A stretch of 57,666 nucleotides of DNA from Myxococcales bacterium (GTDB lineage: Bacteria; Myxococcota_A; Polyangia; Haliangiales; Haliangiaceae), in contig JAEUJY010000046.1 of assembly GCA_016794525.1 (NCBI GenBank), forward strand, positions 1 through 57,666. The letters are read 5' to 3'. Each line of letters begins with the position of its first letter. The stretch's first letter is position 1. A program made the position numbers and the translations under genes. Below the pieces are notes generated by a model. It was not told the DNA's origin. It saw only the letters and a list, made by a program, of their open reading frames with translations, and did not search any database. Positions 25,006 through 38,750 of the stretch are shown piece after piece.

Positions 25006-25806
25006 TCACCAGGCCAGCGCGACGCCGACGGTGGTGGCGCCGCCGGCCCGCCCGAGCACCGGCGTCGGCGCCTCGGTGCGGTGCAGCAGCCACGGCACGC
25101 CGACGCCGAAGGCCGCACCGAACGCCCAGCCGGTCGCGACGTCGGTGGCCCAGTGCCGATCCGCGGCGATCCGCAGGTAGCCGGTGGCGAACGCCAGCGG
25201 CACCGCGGTCGCCCACACCCAGCGGGCGTGGCGGTAGCCGCGCAGCGACGCGGTCGTGCCGGCCGCCACCGCCAGCGTCATCGCCAAGGTCGAGTGGCCC
25301 GAGAAGAACGACAGGTTGTTCTCCGCCGGGTCGGGCGTCATCGGCTTCTCGCCCGCGGTCAACGCGTGCACGTCGGGCCGCTCACGCCCGACCAGCGCCT
25401 TGACCGTGTAGTTCACGCCCAGCGCCAGCACCGCGGTCTCGGCGATGATGATGCCGTTGTCGATCAACTCGCCCTCGCGCCCGTCGAGGGTGGTCAACAG
25501 CGCCACCGTCCCGAACGTCGCGATCGGCACCGCGACGTACGCGCTCAGGTTCGACAGCTGATCCGCCCGGTGCGTCGCGTCCCACCGCAGCCCGTCGCGC
25601 ACGCCACGGTCGACCGGGTTGCTGACGCACCAGTGACAGCGCGCCGGCGACAGCGCGTCCTTGCCCACCGTATCCGCCAGCCCGAACGCCACGCCCCCGA
25701 TCAACGTGATCGACACGTCCCGCTTGGGCTTCACCTTCAACCGCGGCTCGGCCCCCGCCCGCCCCACCGCCAGCATCACGAGCACGATCGCAGCCGCACA
25801 GCGCAT
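25006..25806 (-). CDS. PAP2-superfamily phosphatase, membrane type
   Basis: A 266-residue protein with a cleavable or anchor N-terminus (ends GRAGA). The three acid-phosphatase motifs are present: [18 protein letters not shown] and [12 protein letters not shown] (Arg/His/His). Four to five hydrophobic segments place the active site on the outer face. The ARCHWC loop near residue 57 carries two extra cysteines. The family dephosphorylates lipid phosphates such as undecaprenyl pyrophosphate, phosphatidate or lipid A groups; the substrate here is not assigned. The gene starts just downstream of the hexanucleotide repeat tract (minus-strand sense). Confidence 0.85.
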   Translation of the reverse strand: MRCAAAIVLVMLAVGRAGAEPRLKVKPKRDVSITLIGGVAFGLADTVGKDALSPARCHWCVSNPVDRGVRDGLRWDATHRADQLSNLSAYVAVPIATFGTVALLTTLDGREGELIDNGIIIAETAVLALGVNYTVKALVGRERPDVHALTAGEKPMTPDPAENNLSFFSGHSTLAMTLAVAAGTTASLRGYRHARWVWATAVPLAFATGYLRIAADRHWATDVATGWAFGAAFGVGVPWLLHRTEAPTPVLGRAGGATTVGVALAW

Positions 25807-25839
25807 CCCCCGATCATCGCAGAACCCCGCCCCGCCGTC

Positions 25840-26056
25840 GCCATCCCCGTCCCCGTCCCCGACACCGGCTCCGGTTCCGTCCCCGACTCCGGCTCCGACT
25901 CCGACTCCGGCTCCGGCTCCGGTTCCGACTCCGACACCGGTTCCGACTCCGGTTCCGGTTCCGGCTCCGGCTCCGACTCCGGTTCCGGTCGCGGTCGCGG
26001 TCACGGTCACGGTCGCGGTCGCGGTCGCCGTCGCGGTCGCGGTCGCGGTCGCCGCC
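25840..26056. repeat. hexanucleotide microsatellite, about 215 bp
   Basis: A nearly continuous tract of 6-bp units of form tCCGRY: first CCCGTC, then CCGACT/CCGGCT/CCGGTT variants to about 25990, then GCGGTC/ACGGTC/GCCGTC variants to 26056. It begins about 35 bp before the PAP2 start codon (minus sense) and ends 2 bp from the stop codon of the response regulator. Because the unit is 6 bp, every frame translates as a dipeptide repeat (Pro-Val/Pro-Thr on plus, Ala-Thr/Gly-Thr on minus). No start codon and RBS support a gene inside it. Confidence 0.85.
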
Positions 26057-26057
26057 C

Positions 26058-27451
<1,394 letters not shown>

Positions 27452-27455
<4 letters not shown>

Positions 27456-28819
27456 GCGGCGTGCCCCGCGGACAGCGCCGGGGCCAGCGCGGGCCCGGGC
27501 GCGGTCGGCAGGCGCACCGTCACCGTCGTGCCGCGGCCGGGCGTGCTGGCGTAATGGATCGTCCCGCCGTGCTGGGCCACGACCGTCGAGGCGAGCACGA
27601 CGCCGAGGCCGGTGCCGCCGTCGCGGGTGGTGAAGAACGACGTACCGAGGCGGGCCAGCTCGTCGGGCTTGATGCCGCGGCCGGTGTCGGTCACCTCGAT
27701 CACGCCGCTGCCGTCGGCGTCCTTGCGGGTGCGGACGCGGATCGCGCCGCCGCTGGGCGTCGCCTCGATCGCGTTGGCCAGCAGGTTGAGCAGCGCCTCC
27801 TTGAGCCGGCGGGCGTCGGCGACCAGCGTCACCGGCGCGGTGTCGACCTCGAGCGCCAGGCCGTGGTGCTCGGCGCGCCCGGCCACCACCGCCGCCGCGT
27901 CGCGGACGACGCCGTCGAGCGCGATCGACTCGGGCTTGAGATCCTCGAGCGGGCGCGAGAACGACAGGTACTCGCCGAGGATCGTCTCCATCCGGGCGAT
28001 CTCGCTCTGGACGACGTCGAGCCGCTCGCGGGTGCGCGGGTCACCCGCGCCGCGGGCCAAGAGCTGGGCCAGGCCCTTGACCGACGCCAGCGGGTTCTTG
28101 AGCTCGTGGGCCACCTTGGCGCCCACCGACTGCAAGCGGCACATCTGCTCGGCCGCGACCGCGACCCGCTCCTCGGACAGCGCGTCGACCGTCGAGCTGG
28201 CGAGGATCGACGCCTCGTAGACCCGGCGCACGAACGTGTTGACGATCAGCGCCACCCACACGAACGACACCACCGCGACGGTCGCGTATTGCTCGTGCGG
28301 CAGCGCCGGGCCGAGGTAGTCGCGCGGGATCGCCGCCATCGCGACGAACAGCGCGACGCTGGTGACGGTCAGCCACCGCGACACCGGGCTCGATCCGAAG
28401 AACATGATCGGCAGCGCGGTCGACACCCCGAGCACCGGCATGATCGGGCTGTACAGCCCGCCGGTGATCGTCGTGACCCCGACCATGTACAGCTGCGAGG
28501 TCAGGTGCATGAAGACGAACGGGCGATCGTCGCGGGTCCGCCGCCGCTCCGCCCAGCGCAGCACGGTGACCTGCATCGACACCATGCCGGCGAACATGAT
28601 GACCGGCACGACGATGCGCCACGTCGGATAGTGCGCGCGCCACAGGAAGAACGAGACCAGCGCCGACGCCACCACGCCGACGGCCGCGGAGAACGCGACG
28701 TTCTTGCGTCCCGTCATCAGCAGAAGCTCGTTGCGCGTGCCGCGCCACACGGCCCCGGTCCTTGCGAGGGCTGGGCCAAGCCGGGCCGGCTCGACCGGGG
28801 CAGGCGACGGGGCGGCCAT
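27452..28819 (-). CDS. membrane sensor histidine kinase
   Basis: A 455-residue protein. About six hydrophobic segments lie within residues 40-200 with almost no periplasmic domain, so the sensor is intramembrane or 7TM-like. The DHp H-box is [16 protein letters not shown], and the catalytic domain has N-box [17 protein letters not shown]1 [11 protein letters not shown] and G2 [10 protein letters not shown]. The NtrB-like H-box fits an NtrC-type partner. ATG 28819 is chosen because TACGCT lies 7 nt upstream; the frame is open further but reads as non-coding there. The stop overlaps the start of the response regulator. Confidence 0.9.
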
Positions 28820-28826
28820 GGGCCGC

Positions 28827-28832
28827 AGCGTA
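28827..28832 (-). promoter_or_regulatory. TACGCT -10-like element of the HK-RR operon
   Basis: Minus-strand TACGCT, 7 nt before ATG 28819. The two-component genes therefore seem to use a housekeeping promoter, distinct from the sigma54 promoter facing the other way. Confidence 0.45.
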
Positions 28833-28871
28833 GCAGCGACCGCTGGGGGCCGGGGATCGGCCCGGGCTGGC

Positions 28872-28906
28872 GTCGGTTCACCGTCGAAGCTGTACGGGAA
28901 CCCGAC
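28872..28906. promoter_or_regulatory. imperfect inverted repeat, candidate enhancer site
   Basis: GTCGGTTC (28872-28879) and GAACCCGAC (28898-28906) form an inverted repeat with a one-base bulge. Its centre lies about 78 bp upstream of the -24 element. That is the usual range for an NtrC-type upstream activating site. Confidence 0.4.
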
Positions 28907-28966
28907 AGCGGCGGCCGACACCCCCGGCCAGGCCCCCGCGCTGGGGCCCGCAGTTCGTGCGCAACG

Positions 28967-28982
28967 TGGCACGGTCGATGCT
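28967..28982 (+). promoter_or_regulatory. sigma54 (-24/-12) promoter of the RND efflux operon
   Basis: The sequence TGGCACGGTCGATGCT matches the sigma54 consensus TGGCACG-N4-TTGCW with 11 of 12 defined bases and has the invariant GG-N10-GC spacing (GG 28968-28969, GC 28980-28981). The start site should be about 28993, three bases before ATG 28996. It sits next to a divergent NtrC-type regulator and kinase. Confidence 0.75.
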
Positions 28983-28995
28983 TCATTACAGGGCC

Positions 28996-30384
28996 ATGCT
29001 CCGAGCCTGCCTCGTCGCGGCGACCCTGACCGCGGCGCTGTCGTCCGCAGTCGCGCAGCCCGCGACCGCACCCCCGAACGATCCCCTGGCGGCGTTCGAC
29101 GCCGAGATCGGCGCCCTGCTGGGCCGGCCCGGTGGCCTGACCGCTGCCGACGTCGCGGCGCGCGCCGCCACGCACAGCCCCGCCGCCGCCAGCAAGCGCG
29201 CGGCGGCCGACGCCGCCCGCACCACGATCGGCACCATCAAGATCGCGCTCCTGCCGATCTCGAAGCTGAGCGCGTCGTACACCCGGCTGTCGGACGTGCC
29301 CGACCTGCGCTTCGCGGCGCCGCCGGCCCCGGCGATCGAGGCCCAGCTCAACGCCTTCCACCTCGGCTACGACCTGGCGATCCCGCTGACCGATCTGATC
29401 ATGCGCCTGCCGCCGGCCAAGAAGGCCGCGGAGGATCAGGTGCGCGCCGCCGAGTTCGGCACCCAGGCCGCGGCGCTCGACGCCGGCGCCCAGGCCGAGC
29501 AGCTGTACTACGAGTGGGTGCGGGCGTCGCTGGCGACCGTGGTCGCCCGCCGCCAGGTCACCCAGGTCGAGGCCACCCGCGCGCAGCTGGCGGTGCTGGT
29601 CGAGGTGCAGCGCGCGTCGCGCGCCGATCTGCTGCAGCTCGAGGCGGGCAAGGCCCAGGCCGAGCTCGCGCTGGTGCAGCTCGAGCAGGCCAGCGCGGTG
29701 CTCGCCGATCAGCTGCGCATCCTGATCGGCGCCGCGCCCGACGAGCCGCTGACGATCGGCGACGACATCCGCGCCGCGGTCGAGGTGCCGACGCTCGACA
29801 CCGACGCCGCGATGGTCCAGGCCGCGATGAGCCGGCGCTTCGAGGCCAAGGCGCTGGCCGCGGCGACCGAGGGGCTGGCCCACCACCGCACCGACACCAA
29901 GGTCCAGCGGCTGCCCAAGGTGAACCTGTTCGGCCAGCTCAACTACGAGCAGCCCAACCAGCGCTACTTCGCGTCGCCCGACGAGTTCCACCTCAGCTGG
30001 GCGGCCGGCGTGCAGGTCACGTGGTCGCCCAACGACTTCCTCTACGCCGATCCCAACCTGGCCGAGATCGACGCGCGGGCCCGCGGCCTGGCCGAGGATC
30101 GCCGCGGCCTGGCGATGAGCATCGAGAGCCAGATCGCGTCGGCGCGCTCGGCGCTGACGCTGGCCGAGGCCGCCTACGCCACCAGCCAGCGCGGCCTCGC
30201 CGCCGCCGCCGAGAGCTACCGGGTGCGCCAGGACCTGCTCGCCAGCGAGCGCGCCACCGCCACCGAGCTGATCGTCGCGGAGGGCGCCCTGACCCAGGCG
30301 CGCCTGGCCGCGATCAACGCCCTCATCGATCGCCGGATCGCGTGGTCGCGCCTGCGCCACGCCGCCGGCCTGGACGTGCCATGA
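28996..30384 (+). CDS. TolC-family outer-membrane efflux protein (RND operon)
   Basis: A 462-residue protein with a signal peptide (AALSSAVAQ). Two repeats of long coiled-coil helices with small strand segments are typical of OEP/TolC proteins (QLNYEQPNQRYF near residue 315; repeated helical ARSALTLAEAAYATS). It forms the outer-membrane duct for the adjacent MFP and RND pump. ATG 28996 lies three bases after the predicted sigma54 start site. Its stop overlaps a possible ATG at 30381 for the next gene, but that gene has a better start at 30429. Confidence 0.85.
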   Translation: MLRACLVAATLTAALSSAVAQPATAPPNDPLAAFDAEIGALLGRPGGLTAADVAARAATHSPAAASKRAAADAARTTIGTIKIALLPISKLSASYTRLSDVPDLRFAAPPAPAIEAQLNAFHLGYDLAIPLTDLIMRLPPAKKAAEDQVRAAEFGTQAAALDAGAQAEQLYYEWVRASLATVVARRQVTQVEATRAQLAVLVEVQRASRADLLQLEAGKAQAELALVQLEQASAVLADQLRILIGAAPDEPLTIGDDIRAAVEVPTLDTDAAMVQAAMSRRFEAKALAAATEGLAHHRTDTKVQRLPKVNLFGQLNYEQPNQRYFASPDEFHLSWAAGVQVTWSPNDFLYADPNLAEIDARARGLAEDRRGLAMSIESQIASARSALTLAEAAYATSQRGLAAAAESYRVRQDLLASERATATELIVAEGALTQARLAAINALIDRRIAWSRLRHAAGLDVP

Positions 30385-30418
30385 GCCGAGCCACGATCGC
30401 CACGCGCTACCGCCTTTC

Positions 30419-30423
30419 AGGAG
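30419..30423 (+). promoter_or_regulatory. Shine-Dalgarno AGGAG of the MFP gene
   Basis: AGGAG lies 5 nt before ATG 30429. It picks this start over ATG 30381 and gives a proper lipoprotein signal. Good Shine-Dalgarno sites like this appear for internal operon genes, in contrast to the first genes. Confidence 0.6.
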
Positions 30424-30428
30424 CCTCC

Positions 30429-31511
30429 ATGTCTCGCATCGCCCTCACGCTCGCCCTCGCCGCCGCCGCCGCCTGCTCGTCCAAGTCGGCGGCGCAGGGC
30501 AAGGGCCCTGCCCCCGAGGCGCCGGTCCAGCTCGGGCTGGCGAAGGTCGAGACCGGCCCCGCGCCCGATCGCCTCACGCTGACCGGCATGATCGCCGCCG
30601 AGGAGTCGTCCGACGTCGCGGCCAGCGTGCCCGGCCGCGTCGTCGCGGTGCTGGTCGAGCGCGGCGCCAAGGTCAAGTTCGGCGACCCGCTGGTGCGGCT
30701 CGACGCCTCGAGCGCGGCGCTGTCGGCGCAGTCGGTCAAGGCCCAGCTCGGCGCCGCCCAGGCGCAGGAGCGGCTGGCCGCCGAGGAGTGCAAGCGGGCC
30801 CAGGCGCTGCTCGACAAGGGCGCGATCACCCGCTCGCAGTACGACCGCGAGATCACAAGCTGCACCGCCGCGGCCCAGACCGTCGCCGCCACCAAGGCCC
30901 AGCTCGGGCTGGTGTCGAAGTCGATCGCCGACGGCGTCGTCCGCGCGCCGTTCGCCGGCCGGGTCGACGGCCGCTGGGTGTCGCCCGGCGAGTACGTCGG
31001 CCCCGGCATGCGCCTGGTGACGCTGGTCGACGACGACCCGCTCAAGGTCGAGCTGTCGGTGCCCGAGGCCTACGTGCCGCGGATCGCGCTCGACCAGGCG
31101 GTCGACGTCACCGCGGTGGCGTTCCCCGGCAAGAGCTTCCCGGCCAAGGTCACGCGCATCGGCGCCGAGATCGGCCGGATGACCCGGTCGCTCACCGTCG
31201 AGGCGGTGCTGGCGCCCGGCGCGACGCTGACGCCCGGCATGTTCGCCGAGGCCTCGATCACCGTCGGCCAGACCCCGATGGCGATCGTCCCCGCCGCCGC
31301 GCTGATCAAGCGCGGCACCACCTGGCGCGTCTTCGCGGTGGTCAACGGCCGCCTCGAGGAGCGCGTCGTCCAGCGCGGCCCCGAGCTGCCCGGCGGCAAG
31401 GTCGCGCTGATCCGCGGCGCCACCGCCGGCGAGCAGGTCGCCAGCCCCATCGTCGACGCCAAGGGCGCCATCCTCGACCGCGTCGTCGACGGCGTCGCGG
31501 TCGCGAAGTAG
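30429..31511 (+). CDS. RND periplasmic adaptor (membrane fusion) lipoprotein
   Basis: A 360-residue protein with lipobox AAAAC (Cys16). It has the HlyD/AcrA layout: a lipoyl half-motif at GRVVAVLVERGAKVKFGDPLV, an alpha-hairpin (about 95-150), the second lipoyl half VVRAPFAGRVDG, then beta-barrel and membrane-proximal domains. It bridges the inner-membrane RND pump and the TolC protein. Second gene of the sigma54-controlled operon. Confidence 0.9.
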   Translation: MSRIALTLALAAAAACSSKSAAQGKGPAPEAPVQLGLAKVETGPAPDRLTLTGMIAAEESSDVAASVPGRVVAVLVERGAKVKFGDPLVRLDASSAALSAQSVKAQLGAAQAQERLAAEECKRAQALLDKGAITRSQYDREITSCTAAAQTVAATKAQLGLVSKSIADGVVRAPFAGRVDGRWVSPGEYVGPGMRLVTLVDDDPLKVELSVPEAYVPRIALDQAVDVTAVAFPGKSFPAKVTRIGAEIGRMTRSLTVEAVLAPGATLTPGMFAEASITVGQTPMAIVPAAALIKRGTTWRVFAVVNGRLEERVVQRGPELPGGKVALIRGATAGEQVASPIVDAKGAILDRVVDGVAVAK

Positions 31512-31530
31512 CCCGAGAAAGCCCACCCCC

Positions 31531-34779
<3,249 letters not shown>

Positions 34780-34793
34780 AACGCTCCCGCTGA

Positions 34794-36464
34794 ATGGGTC
34801 CCGCTTCGGCCCCCGCCGGCCTGCGTCTCGGCCGCTACGAGGTGGTCCGCCACCTCGCCAGCGGCGGCATGGCGGAGATCTACCTGGCCAAGCACGGCGC
34901 CGAGGAGGTGGTGGTCAAGGTCATCTCGCGCGAGCGCGGCCACGATCAGAAGTTCGTGCAGATGTTCCTCGACGAGGCCCGGGTGGCGGCGACGCTGCAC
35001 CACCCCAACATCGCCGGGATGCTCGAGGTCGGCCGCCAGGACGACACCTACTTCCTGGCGATGGAGTACGTCGACGGCGACACCGTCCGGGCGCTGCTCG
35101 AGCGCGCGGTGACGATCGGCTACAAGATCCCGCTGCCGGTGTGCGTGCACATCGTCGCGGCGGTGGCGGCCGGGCTGCACCACGCCCACGAGCGCAAGGC
35201 CGCCACCGGCGACCGCCTGGAGATCGTCCACCGCGACGTGACCCCGTCGAACATCATGGTGTCGTGGAAGGGCGACGTGAAGCTGCTCGACTTCGGCATC
35301 GCGCAGGCCAACAACCGCGCCGCCGAGACCCAGTCGGGGACGATCAAGGGCAAGTTCGCGTACATGTCCCCCGAGCAGTGCCGGGGCAAGGGCATCGATC
35401 GCCGCACCGACGTGTTCGCGCTGGGCATCGTGCTGTACGAGCTGACCACCCAGCGCCGCTGCTTCCGCACCGACAGCGACTTCGAGACGATGGATCGCAT
35501 CGTCAAGGGCAAGATCGTCAGGCCGACGTCGTTCGATCCCAGCTACCCGCCGGAGCTCGAGGCGATCTTGCTCAAGGCGATGGCGCTCGATCCCGACCAG
35601 CGCTACCTCACCGCCGAGGCGTTCCGCCAGGCGCTGGCCGCCTACGCGCCGCGGCTGGGCCCGGTGGCCACCGCCGCCGACGTCGCCGCGTGCCTGCGCG
35701 AGGTGTGGAGCGAGGGCAGCGACGAGCCCGAGGTGCGCGAGGCGACCGCCTCGGACGCCGACGCCGACGCGCCCGCGGCCGCGCTGGCCACCGCCCGCCA
35801 CCTCGAGGCGGCCGCGCTGGCGCGCAGCATCCGGCCGGTCGACGACGCCGCGACCACGACGCCGCGCCTGCCGGTCAGCCCGCCCGAGGCGTCGCCGGCC
35901 GCGACCGAGCCGTCGCCGGCCGCGACCGGGCCGATGCCGGTGATGGCCGCGCGGGTGTCGGCGTCGCTCGACGTGCCGCCGACGCCGCTCGGCGCCGCGG
36001 CGATGACCGGCCCCCACGCGCTCCTGACCGGGCCGACCACCGGGCCCCACGCCCGGGTCACGCCGACGCCGGTGCCGGGCGCCGTCGGGCCCCGCCCCGC
36101 CGCGCCACCGCGCCCGACCGGCTCGATGCCGGTGCCGACCGACGAGTGGAACACGCCGCAGAAGACCATCCTCGGCACCGGGCCGGTGGCGGTCGCGCGC
36201 GCGGTCGGCGGCATCAGCGACTCGGGGCGCCGGCCGGTCCCGGCCGAGGTGGCGGCGCCGGCGGCGGTGCCGCTGGCGATCATCTCGCCGCCGTCCGAGC
36301 CGACCCACATCCGCCGCCGCAACCGCCGCGGGCTCACGCTGGCCCTGGTCGCGGTGGTCGTCGTCGCGGCGATCGCGACCGCGGTGCTGCTGCTGGGCGG
36401 CGGTGGTGGTCGCGCGGCGTCGACCTCGGGCGCCGCCCCGCCGACGACGCCGACCACGCCGTGA
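34794..36464 (+). CDS. Hanks-type Ser/Thr protein kinase with C-terminal TM
   Basis: A 556-residue protein. The kinase domain spans residues about 14-300: G-loop [10 protein letters not shown] 21-30, ATP-Lys42 in VVVKV, catalytic loop HRDVTPSN 146-153 (myxobacterial variant of HRDLKPEN) and Mg-binding DFG 166-168, with KFAYMSPEQ as the APE-equivalent. All catalytic residues are present. A long Pro/Ala/Thr linker follows and one transmembrane helix at about 507-530 leaves a short outer tail, so the kinase is cytosolic and membrane-anchored. It lies 15 nt behind the RND gene and also has its own TTGACA promoter. It might report pump status or supply phosphothreonine for FHA proteins. Confidence 0.9.
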   Translation: MGPASAPAGLRLGRYEVVRHLASGGMAEIYLAKHGAEEVVVKVISRERGHDQKFVQMFLDEARVAATLHHPNIAGMLEVGRQDDTYFLAMEYVDGDTVRALLERAVTIGYKIPLPVCVHIVAAVAAGLHHAHERKAATGDRLEIVHRDVTPSNIMVSWKGDVKLLDFGIAQANNRAAETQSGTIKGKFAYMSPEQCRGKGIDRRTDVFALGIVLYELTTQRRCFRTDSDFETMDRIVKGKIVRPTSFDPSYPPELEAILLKAMALDPDQRYLTAEAFRQALAAYAPRLGPVATAADVAACLREVWSEGSDEPEVREATASDADADAPAAALATARHLEAAALARSIRPVDDAATTTPRLPVSPPEASPAATEPSPAATGPMPVMAARVSASLDVPPTPLGAAAMTGPHALLTGPTTGPHARVTPTPVPGAVGPRPAAPPRPTGSMPVPTDEWNTPQKTILGTGPVAVARAVGGISDSGRRPVPAEVAAPAAVPLAIISPPSEPTHIRRRNRRGLTLALVAVVVVAAIATAVLLLGGGGGRAASTSGAAPPTTPTTP

Positions 36465-36487
36465 TCCCGGCGGCGCGCCCGGGGCGG

Positions 36488-37507
36488 CTACGCCGCGACC
36501 ACCAGCGCGCGGCCCAGCGCGGCCGGGATCGTCGTGCGCACCGCGGCCGGGAGGCAGAACGCCGGCGCGATGCCGTTGGCCCGTAGCTGCGCGTCGAGGT
36601 CGGCGATCAGCGCGACCAGCGCGCCGTCGGCCAGCGGCACGCGGCGGAGATCGATCTGGGCGTCGGCCAGCCCGGCGCGGCGGCAGGCGTCGACGACCGT
36701 GCGGCGGAGCGCCACGCCGTAGGCCGGCCCGACGCCGGCCGGCCCGGGGCCGGCGACCCGGACGATCTCGCCCTCGGCGATGGCGAGCGGCCGCACGTAC
36801 AGCGGGTACAGGTGCTGCTGGACGCGCGTCGGATCGGGCGGCGCCGCGAGGACGCCGTCGAGCGCGTCCCACGGGCCGTCGGGCGCCGCCTCGGCGGCGA
36901 GGGCGAAGATGCCCGCCGCCGGCGCGGCCTGCCGCACCACGCCGGCCATCGCGTCGACCTCGTCGAGCGGGAGGCCGGTGTCGAGCAGGACCAGCGACGG
37001 CGGCGCCGCCTCGACCCGATCGATCGACTCGGCCAGCGTGGCCGCGAGCTCGACGACGACGTGGGCCGGCCACGCGCCGGCCAGCGGCGTGGGGCCGCCG
37101 GGCGCGCGCTGGACCAGCACCCGGGGCGGCGGCGGCACCGCGGCTGGCGCGACCCGCAGCAGGTGCAGCGCGGTGCGCTCGACCTGCGCCGGGGTGAACG
37201 GCTTGGCCAGGTAACAGACGCCGCCGAGCTTGAGCGCGGTCGACACGGTCGCGGCGCTGGCCACCGAGGTCACCAGCACCACCGGGGTCTGGTCGCCGCG
37301 CGCGCGCAGCGCCTGCAGCGCGCCGACGCCGTCGAGGACCGGCATGACGACGTCGAGGAAGATCAGATCCCAGGCCTCGGTGGCCGCCCGCGCCAGCGCC
37401 TCCTCCCCGTCGCAGGCCTGCTCGATCTCGAAGCCGAACCGCTCGAGCGTGCCTTGCAGCGCCGCCCGCGCGATCGGCGAGTCGTCCACGATGAGGATCC
37501 TGCGCAT
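36488..37507 (-). CDS. response regulator with a receiver and a second receiver-like domain
   Basis: A 339-residue protein from ATG 37507. The first receiver is complete: Asp8-Asp9, phospho-Asp52 (FLDVVMPVLDG), Thr80 (VLVTSVAS) and Lys102 (AKPF). Residues about 128-235 repeat the receiver pattern (RVLVQRAP, LVLLDTGLPLDEVD, IFALAAEA, GVLAAPPD) but the phospho-site neighbours are degraded, so it is probably a pseudo-receiver. The last 100 residues are an unknown domain. It is divergent from a CheX-like protein with a gap of 117 bp, suggesting a regulator and its phosphatase. Confidence 0.85.
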   Translation of the reverse strand: MRRILIVDDSPIARAALQGTLERFGFEIEQACDGEEALARAATEAWDLIFLDVVMPVLDGVGALQALRARGDQTPVVLVTSVASAATVSTALKLGGVCYLAKPFTPAQVERTALHLLRVAPAAVPPPPRVLVQRAPGGPTPLAGAWPAHVVVELAATLAESIDRVEAAPPSLVLLDTGLPLDEVDAMAGVVRQAAPAAGIFALAAEAAPDGPWDALDGVLAAPPDPTRVQQHLYPLYVRPLAIAEGEIVRVAGPGPAGVGPAYGVALRRTVVDACRRAGLADAQIDLRRVPLADGALVALIADLDAQLRANGIAPAFCLPAAVRTTIPAALGRALVVAA

Positions 37508-37624
37508 GGGGGGCCCCGGGTGTGCGCGTCGCCAGCCGCGCGGCGCGCTACAGGCTGGGTCGGCCGCGGCGGGCCGGCGTCGAGGCCTCTCCGGCCGCCG
37601 CGTCCGGCCGATCCACCAGAGGCG

Positions 37625-38104
37625 ATGCCCCGGCCGCTCCGCGCCGACGTCCTGCACCGGTTCCTCGATCTCGTCGTGGGCCAGCTGCGCGACACCGTCG
37701 GGGTCGACGCCAGGCTGTCGATGCTGGCCGGCGCGGGTGAGGCCGACGACGCGATCGCCGTGGCCATGGACTTCGCGGGCGACGTGCGCGGGCCGATCAC
37801 CTGGGTGTTCCCGCGCCCGATCGCGCTCGAGCTGGTGCGCCGGATGCTGCACGATCCGGCGCCGCGCGCGGAGATCGCGCCCGACGGCGCGACCGAGCTG
37901 GCCAACATCTTGACCGGCCGCGCGGCGCTGGCGCTCGAGGACTATGGGTTTCGGTGCCGGTTCGGGGTGCCGCGGCTGCACCACGGCGCGCTCCCGGGCG
38001 GGCTGATGGTGCGGATGCAGACGGCGGCCGGGCCGATCGATCTGGTGCTGTCGATGGGGCCGGCCACGACGCAGCGCGTGCGGACGATCCCCGACCCGCG
38101 CTGA
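37625..38104 (+). CDS. CheX/CheC-like phosphatase
   Basis: A 159-residue protein. Residues 89-101 read ATELANILTGRAA, matching the CheX/CheC active-site signature ExxN (Glu91, Asn94) that hydrolyses phospho-Asp on CheY. Only one such motif is present, as in CheX. The remaining strands fit the CheX fold (PITWVFPRPIALELVRRML). It is divergent from the dual-receiver regulator, its obvious substrate. No other chemotaxis gene is near, so this may be a stand-alone phosphorelay damper. Confidence 0.75.
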   Translation: MPRPLRADVLHRFLDLVVGQLRDTVGVDARLSMLAGAGEADDAIAVAMDFAGDVRGPITWVFPRPIALELVRRMLHDPAPRAEIAPDGATELANILTGRAALALEDYGFRCRFGVPRLHHGALPGGLMVRMQTAAGPIDLVLSMGPATTQRVRTIPDPR

Positions 38105-38119
38105 CGCGGCGCCCGATCC

Positions 38120-38665
38120 TCAGCGCGGGCGGAAGCGGTCGATCCACGTCACCAGCGCGGCGCCGAACCGCGTCAGGTGCTCCTTGGTCGCCGCGTCGGT
38201 GAGCACGCCGTCGACGAAGCGATCCTGCGGCCGGGCGACGAACACCTCGGGCTGCATCATCGCCGGCGAGTCGGTGTAGACCAGGATCTGGCGCAGGTGG
38301 TACTGCGCGCGCATGCCGCCGCTCATGCCGGCGGCGGCGCTGACGATGCCGACCGGCTTGCCCCGCAGCGGCGACGTCGGCGGCGGCCGCGACGCCCAGT
38401 CGATCGCGTTCTTGAGCACGCCGGGGACGCTGTAGTTGTACTCGGGGGTGGCGATCACCAGGCCGTCGGCCGCGGCCAGCGCCGCCTTCCACGCCGCCAC
38501 CGGCTCGGGGTCCGGGTGGACGTCGGGATCGAAGGTCGGCAGCTCGGCGAGGCGCTCGAAGATCGTGAGCGTGGCGCCCGCGGGCAGGTGCTCGCCGACC
38601 GCGCGCAGGAGCGCCCGGTTGTGCGAACCCTTGCGGATGCTGCCGGCGAGGCCGAGGAGCTGCAT
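38120..38665 (-). CDS. NADPH-dependent FMN reductase family protein
   Basis: A 181-residue flavodoxin-fold protein. The phosphate-binding loop is GSIRKGSHNRALL and the flavin-contact motif is TPEYNYSVPGVLKNAIDW, both diagnostic for the NAD(P)H-quinone/chromate/azo-type FMN reductases. It reduces flavin or quinones and may protect from redox stress together with the adjacent MsrA. ATG 38665 lies 6 nt behind TATAAC, the best -10-like element here. Divergent from msrA (85-bp gap). Confidence 0.9.
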   Translation of the reverse strand: MQLLGLAGSIRKGSHNRALLRAVGEHLPAGATLTIFERLAELPTFDPDVHPDPEPVAAWKAALAAADGLVIATPEYNYSVPGVLKNAIDWASRPPPTSPLRGKPVGIVSAAAGMSGGMRAQYHLRQILVYTDSPAMMQPEVFVARPQDRFVDGVLTDAATKEHLTRFGAALVTWIDRFRPR

Positions 38666-38671
38666 CGGCGC

Positions 38672-38677
38672 GTTATA
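38672..38677 (-). promoter_or_regulatory. TATAAC -10-like element
   Basis: Minus-strand TATAAC, 6 nt before ATG 38665. Confidence 0.45.
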
Positions 38678-38737
38678 GCCGAAGCGGTCGAGCTTGGCGC
38701 CGCGCCGCCGGCTGTAACGCGGCGGCGGTTCCCGGCG

Positions 38738-38743
38738 TAGGCT
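38738..38743 (+). promoter_or_regulatory. TAGGCT -10-like element of msrA
   Basis: TAGGCT ends 7 nt before ATG 38751. It faces the TATAAC element 61 bp away. Confidence 0.4.
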
Positions 38744-38750
38744 TGGGACC

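Noticed and set aside
25840-26056. CRISPR-like array
   Set aside because: Units are 6 bp and contiguous; there are no 20-40 nt spacers and no cas genes.
28704-30428. Long open frame fused upstream to the MFP gene
   Set aside because: It is antisense or out-of-frame to the histidine kinase and TolC genes; the MFP starts at ATG 30429 with AGGAG and a lipobox.
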